NCBI GenBank assembly: GCA_945919465.1
Contig: CAMEJG010000010.1
Span: forward strand, 1 to 47,748
Length of the DNA stretch: 47,748 bases
Direction of reading: 5' to 3'
Origin: an uncultured Anaeroplasma sp.
Lineage (GTDB): Bacteria; Bacillota_I; Bacilli_A; Acholeplasmatales; Anaeroplasmataceae
This document shows, piece by piece, positions 43,817 to 47,748 of this stretch. Under the pieces are notes generated by a model. It searched no databases. It was not told the origin of the DNA and worked only from the letters and a program-made list of their open reading frames with translations. Both the position numbers and the translations under genes were made by a program. Position 1 is the first letter of the stretch; each line of letters starts with the position of its first letter.

Positions 43817-46800
43817 ATGAAAAATAAAAAGAAATTATTAGGCTTAGGCCTATCATTAACAATATTAGTATTAGCTTCTTGTTCTCAAGCAGGTAATACT
43901 AGTACTACTTTACAATCTCCTACATCAACAGTTAGCCCAAGTACAACAACAAGTGTCCCTAATACAACAACAAGTATTCCTACAAGTGCACCTACAACAA
44001 ATGTAGAAGTTCATGTACCTACAACAATTTATGCTGCACCAGGGGCTAAAGATGGTGATGGTTCTAAGGAACATCCATATGATTTTTTTATGGCAACATA
44101 TAAGGCTCTTCCAGGTGATACAATTCTTCTAAAGGAAGGAGTATATGATGATTATAGCTATCGTATAGAGCTTCATGGAAGTGGTGCTCAGGGTAATTAT
44201 ATTACTATTAAACCTGAGGTTCCTGGTTCGAGAGTTGTTTTTGATTTTCATAAAATGAGATTTGATGGAACTAATAGAGGTATTCAAATTTATGGTGATT
44301 TCTGGCATATTCAAGATATTGAAGTATGTAATGCTGGAGATAATGGTATATATATTGCTGGATCTCATAATATAATTGAAAATTGTCAATTTTATAATAA
44401 TAAAGATACTGGTTTACAATTAGGACGTGGTTATAGTAATGAGACTCATATTGATGAGTGGCCTAGCTATAATTTAATTAAAAACTGTACATCATTTGCA
44501 AATTATGATGATGAAACTTTAGGTGAAAATGCCGATGGTTTTGCTGCTAAGCTTACTGTTGGTGTTGGTAATGTCTTTGATGGCTGTATCGCATTTAGAA
44601 ATTCTGATGATGGTTGGGATTTATTTGCTAAATCAGATTCAGGTAATATTGGTACTGTAATTCTATATAACTGTGTATCATTTGAAAATGGTTATCTACC
44701 ATACCAAATTGATAAACAAAATACTGATGGTACAACAACAAGAACCTATGATACTATTAATGGTGATGGTATCGGATTTAAATTGGGTGGTTCTGTTATG
44801 GAGGGTGATGTTATTGTAAATAACTGTGCTGCTTTTGATAATAAGCTTCATGGTGTTGGAGATAACTCAAATCCTGGTACATTACAGGTAACGAATTTCA
44901 CAGCATTTAATAATTGCTCAGGCTTAAATGCAGATGGTACTATTTCAACAAAACGTGGAATAGAGGATGCAGTTAATAAATCAAATAATATTGATTTAGC
45001 TCGTTCAACAAATAGCTATAATAGTTATTATGGTATTTTATCTTATATAAACAATCAAAGTGAATTTAAAGCAACAGGAGATTCAAATTATAATACTGAT
45101 GCTTATAGAGGCTCTACAGCTTATTCAATTTTCCAAACAGAATATGATAACGGTGAAATATATAGAGCATTTACTGGTTGGGAGGATGCATCAAGCTATG
45201 CTTCATTAACAGTAGATTCTGCATATTCTCGTGGAGAAATATATGAAGGATTAACTGATGATTCATTTGTTGATTTGAAATCAATTAATGCAATTTGTGA
45301 TTCAAAAGATAAATTAATAGATTTATTATCAATTCATACTAAATATAGAAATAGTGATAATTCTGTTAATTTAGGTAACTTATTAAAGCTTAAGGATGAA
45401 AAACTATTAACATATTGTGATGGAAATCCAATTGGTGCTGTATTAGATAGAACATCTTATGATTCATATCCACATTATACTATGAATATGTATGAAGATG
45501 AATCATATCAATCTATGTCTGATGATGAAATTTTAGTTTCATCAACTAAGGATGTTTTAGAGGTAATTACAAGAGAAGAAGCAACATTCCAAACATTTGA
45601 TTTACCTAAACTAATTAATGGCTGTGAAATTACATGGACTTCTTCAAATAATGATGTAATTGAGATTTCTAAAAATGAGGATGTTTCTTTATCTATTTCA
45701 GTATTTTCACAAGCAATAGTACATACTCAAGATACTGATACTAAGGTTACTTTAACTGCAACAATTTCTCATAATGATGTTGTTGATACAAAGACATTTG
45801 AAATTAATGTATTATCTAGAAAACAAGATGTAGGTTCATTAACTACCATTAAAAACAATTCATTAAGAATAGATTTATATGGTAAATATGTTGCTCCAAA
45901 CATCTATCCTATTGATGCATCAAGTATTACTCCTACAGAATTACCAAATAGCAAATATGATTTAGTTTATACTTATCAATATGCACCAGATGGAAATTCT
46001 AAGTTTAATTATATAGATGGTGTTTATACTTCAGTTGCAGGTGTATATCGTGTTACTGTTACAGCAAATTCAAAAATATCTTCAAATACTGCAAGCTATA
46101 CATACAATGTATATGTAGTAGACCCAGATTGTAATATTGATTTTATTGATAATATATCTAGCGTATATTTAACAAAAGATGGATTTAATATTTCTGGTAG
46201 ATTATCAAATATTGAAGGTGGAATTTATACTATAGTATCTGAAACTTCTATTGATGATATTACTCCAGAACAAGTAGTAAATAATGAAAATGCTCAATAT
46301 TATCATATTACTGAAGATAATATTATTGCGCCATTTAATGCAAATAATGATACATTAGTTGATAGTTCTGTTCAATATTATGTATATTATGTTGTTGCAA
46401 ATGCTAAGAAGAATTTATCAAAATTATCTTCTGTTTATTCATTTAGTACTACATTAAAGGAAGTAAACACAAAAGAAGATTTCTATAGTTTAGCAACTAC
46501 TGGTAAAATTGGTGCTGAAAAGGCTAAAACTCCTACAATTTATTATTTATCACAAGATTTAGATTTTGAAGGCTTCAACTGGCCAATTTTAAATAAAGCA
46601 AATGTTGATTCATTCAATCAATTATTTAATGGCAATAATCATACAATCTCAAATGTTACAATTGAGGGTGCTGCAGATGGTGAAAAGACATTAACTTTAA
46701 ATTTATTCTATAAGATTTCTTATGGAACTCTAATGAATTTCAAGTTCGATAACATTTCTATTACAAGTACTGATAATGAATCTACTAATTATGGTAAGCA

Positions 46801-47650
46801 AGTTGGTGTTGTTGGTGATTTACAAAATGGTTATCTTCATAACATTAGAATTACAAGATTTAAAGGTTCTGCAAAAGAGTCAGTTGGTGCTTTAGTTGGT
46901 CAAGTTACTGGTGGTAAGAATTATATTTCTAATTGTTCACTAGTTAACCCTATTCCAGAGGATGTAAATAATAATCCATATACAATTTCATGTACAAACA
47001 AGTATGCTGCAGGTTTAGTTGGTAACGCTCAAATGAATTCTGATCAATCATTACTTGAATTAACAATGACAAATTGTTTTGTAAATGCAGTAATTGGTGA
47101 TGGTAAGGATGTTGCCGGAAACTTCGGTGGTATCTTAGGTCGTGCTAAGAATGATAGCGTAAATTATTTAATCGATATTTCAAAATGTGTATTTATTGGT
47201 ACTGTTATTGCTAAGGGTCAATATAATGCTGGTATTGTTGGTGATTTTGACAATGGTGCTGGTTTAATTAGAATTAATAATTGTTTATCAGATGTAGTAT
47301 TTATTTATAATGGCTTAGTATTAGATGCTGAGACTGCTTTTGAAGAAAATACATCTCAATATTATGCACATAAGAATTCTAATCCTATTATTGGACGCGC
47401 AGTTAAGGGCGAAACTGGAATTTATCAATGTGGAAGTAATATAGGCTCATGGAGTGAATATTATGCAGATAGTGTTTATTCAATCTCTTTAGTGTTTGAT
47501 ATGAGAGATGATGAGACAAATGAACAAGAAATTCTATCAAAATCATATGTATCAGGAATATTAAAGCTTGACATTGAAAATGTATGGGTATTTAATCAAG
47601 TTTTAGATGAAGCTAAAAATCCTGTTGGATATGAATTATATTTAAAATAA
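43817..47650 (+). CDS. Pectate lyase lipoprotein, PL9-like, with Ig-like and GLUG-like modules
   Basis: 1277 residues. Lipobox LVLASC gives lipidated Cys22, followed by a Thr/Ser linker to about residue 70. A right-handed beta-helix (about 72-450) begins TIYAAPGAKDGDGSKEHPY and carries the PL9 signature ENADGFAAKL with candidate catalytic Lys245, plus DDGWDLFAK and the Asp cluster expected to bind calcium. Ig-like modules (about 575-860) follow, then a C-terminal GLUG-like beta-helix (about 900-1277: LFNGNNHTISNVTIEG, SVGALVGQVTGG, AGNFGGILGRA). It should cleave pectate or related galacturonan by beta-elimination outside the cell. It ends at a strong terminator, and its operon partner is the preceding lipoprotein. 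Confidence 0.85.
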   Translation: MKNKKKLLGLGLSLTILVLASCSQAGNTSTTLQSPTSTVSPSTTTSVPNTTTSIPTSAPTTNVEVHVPTTIYAAPGAKDGDGSKEHPYDFFMATYKALPGDTILLKEGVYDDYSYRIELHGSGAQGNYITIKPEVPGSRVVFDFHKMRFDGTNRGIQIYGDFWHIQDIEVCNAGDNGIYIAGSHNIIENCQFYNNKDTGLQLGRGYSNETHIDEWPSYNLIKNCTSFANYDDETLGENADGFAAKLTVGVGNVFDGCIAFRNSDDGWDLFAKSDSGNIGTVILYNCVSFENGYLPYQIDKQNTDGTTTRTYDTINGDGIGFKLGGSVMEGDVIVNNCAAFDNKLHGVGDNSNPGTLQVTNFTAFNNCSGLNADGTISTKRGIEDAVNKSNNIDLARSTNSYNSYYGILSYINNQSEFKATGDSNYNTDAYRGSTAYSIFQTEYDNGEIYRAFTGWEDASSYASLTVDSAYSRGEIYEGLTDDSFVDLKSINAICDSKDKLIDLLSIHTKYRNSDNSVNLGNLLKLKDEKLLTYCDGNPIGAVLDRTSYDSYPHYTMNMYEDESYQSMSDDEILVSSTKDVLEVITREEATFQTFDLPKLINGCEITWTSSNNDVIEISKNEDVSLSISVFSQAIVHTQDTDTKVTLTATISHNDVVDTKTFEINVLSRKQDVGSLTTIKNNSLRIDLYGKYVAPNIYPIDASSITPTELPNSKYDLVYTYQYAPDGNSKFNYIDGVYTSVAGVYRVTVTANSKISSNTASYTYNVYVVDPDCNIDFIDNISSVYLTKDGFNISGRLSNIEGGIYTIVSETSIDDITPEQVVNNENAQYYHITEDNIIAPFNANNDTLVDSSVQYYVYYVVANAKKNLSKLSSVYSFSTTLKEVNTKEDFYSLATTGKIGAEKAKTPTIYYLSQDLDFEGFNWPILNKANVDSFNQLFNGNNHTISNVTIEGAADGEKTLTLNLFYKISYGTLMNFKFDNISITSTDNESTNYGKQVGVVGDLQNGYLHNIRITRFKGSAKESVGALVGQVTGGKNYISNCSLVNPIPEDVNNNPYTISCTNKYAAGLVGNAQMNSDQSLLELTMTNCFVNAVIGDGKDVAGNFGGILGRAKNDSVNYLIDISKCVFIGTVIAKGQYNAGIVGDFDNGAGLIRINNCLSDVVFIYNGLVLDAETAFEENTSQYYAHKNSNPIIGRAVKGETGIYQCGSNIGSWSEYYADSVYSISLVFDMRDDETNEQEILSKSYVSGILKLDIENVWVFNQVLDEAKNPVGYELYLK

Positions 47651-47664
47651 TTTTTAAAGAAATT

Positions 47665-47696
47665 GAGTGAATTTATGAAAAATTCACTCTTTTTTA
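47665..47696 (+). terminator. Terminator after the pectate lyase gene
   Basis: GAGTGAATTT (47665-47674) and AAATTCACTC (47680-47689) form a 10-bp stem with a 5-nt loop followed by TTTTTT. The remaining 50 bases hold nothing recognisable. Confidence 0.88.
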
Positions 47697-47748
47697 TTTA
47701 TTAGTAAATTTGAAAATTTTGGTTGGAATAAAGTCAAGACTAAAAAGC

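Noticed and set aside
44129-44389. Antisense open frame inside the pectate lyase gene, and similar ones at 13685, 29087 and 9788
   Set aside because: Each lies inside a strongly supported gene or pseudogene on the other strand and has no start signals or recognisable protein.

Overview
The window is very AT-rich, with TTA, AAT and ATA codons dominating, and reads with the standard bacterial code: TGG is Trp, and TGA ends at least the genes at 24684 (minus) and 27395. Gene content suggests an uncultured, gut-type low-GC Bacillota (Bacilli/Erysipelotrichia/RF39-like). This content includes SpoVT-AbrB and Lrp regulators, CIRCE-like heat-shock operators, M29 aminopeptidase, MnmE, PTS enzyme I-like protein, and Ser/Thr-linker lipoproteins with pectate lyase folds. 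The placement is inference, because no rRNA or ribosomal marker is present. I saw no tRNA, rRNA or CRISPR array.

Region 1 (1-10.2 kb) is a recombining array of Rhs/YD-repeat toxin cassettes. It holds a serine-recombinase C-terminal remnant, an orphan Gly-rich toxin tip with a 2-TM partner, and an immunity-like gene broken by one TGA. A large N-terminally truncated Rhs protein with its tip and immunity gene follows. Next come a second truncated Rhs protein sharing a block of about 1.2 kb with the first but carrying another tip and immunity gene, a multidomain immunity-type protein, and a last broken tip. A 158/162-bp intergenic repeat occurs twice, and the 22-nt loop of its 16-bp hairpin is inverted between the copies. 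No full-length Rhs N-terminus or secretion gene lies in the window, so most cassettes look like a silent reservoir.

Region 2 (10.3-20.8 kb) has a cardiolipin synthase followed by two tandem giant SF1 helicases (DUF4011-helicase-Vsr-like-DUF3320), probably one operon ending at a strong terminator. Region 3 (20.9-36.8 kb) is mostly housekeeping. It contains a surface Ig-like protein, MnmE, a polysaccharide deacetylase converging on and overlapping an LD-carboxypeptidase, and a run of small unknown genes including an LRAT-like hydrolase coupled to a zinc-ribbon, transposase-like gene. It also contains an Lrp regulator, a phosphodiesterase/enzyme I pair, a SpoVT-like regulator, an M29 aminopeptidase, an Hsp20 pair behind two CIRCE-like operators, and a U32 (RlhA/TrhP-type) protein.

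Region 4 (36.9-42.2 kb) is a self-contained three-gene unit with its own promoter and terminator. It encodes a membrane-anchored alpha/beta-hydrolase fused to a shikimate-kinase-like domain, an inositol-monophosphatase-family phosphatase, and a TIR-NACHT-TPR protein. I consider it the best candidate for an undescribed defence or signalling system. Region 5 (42.2-47.7 kb) is a two-gene lipoprotein operon: an Ig/carbohydrate-binding-like lipoprotein and a PL9-type pectate lyase lipoprotein, consistent with plant-pectin use in the gut.
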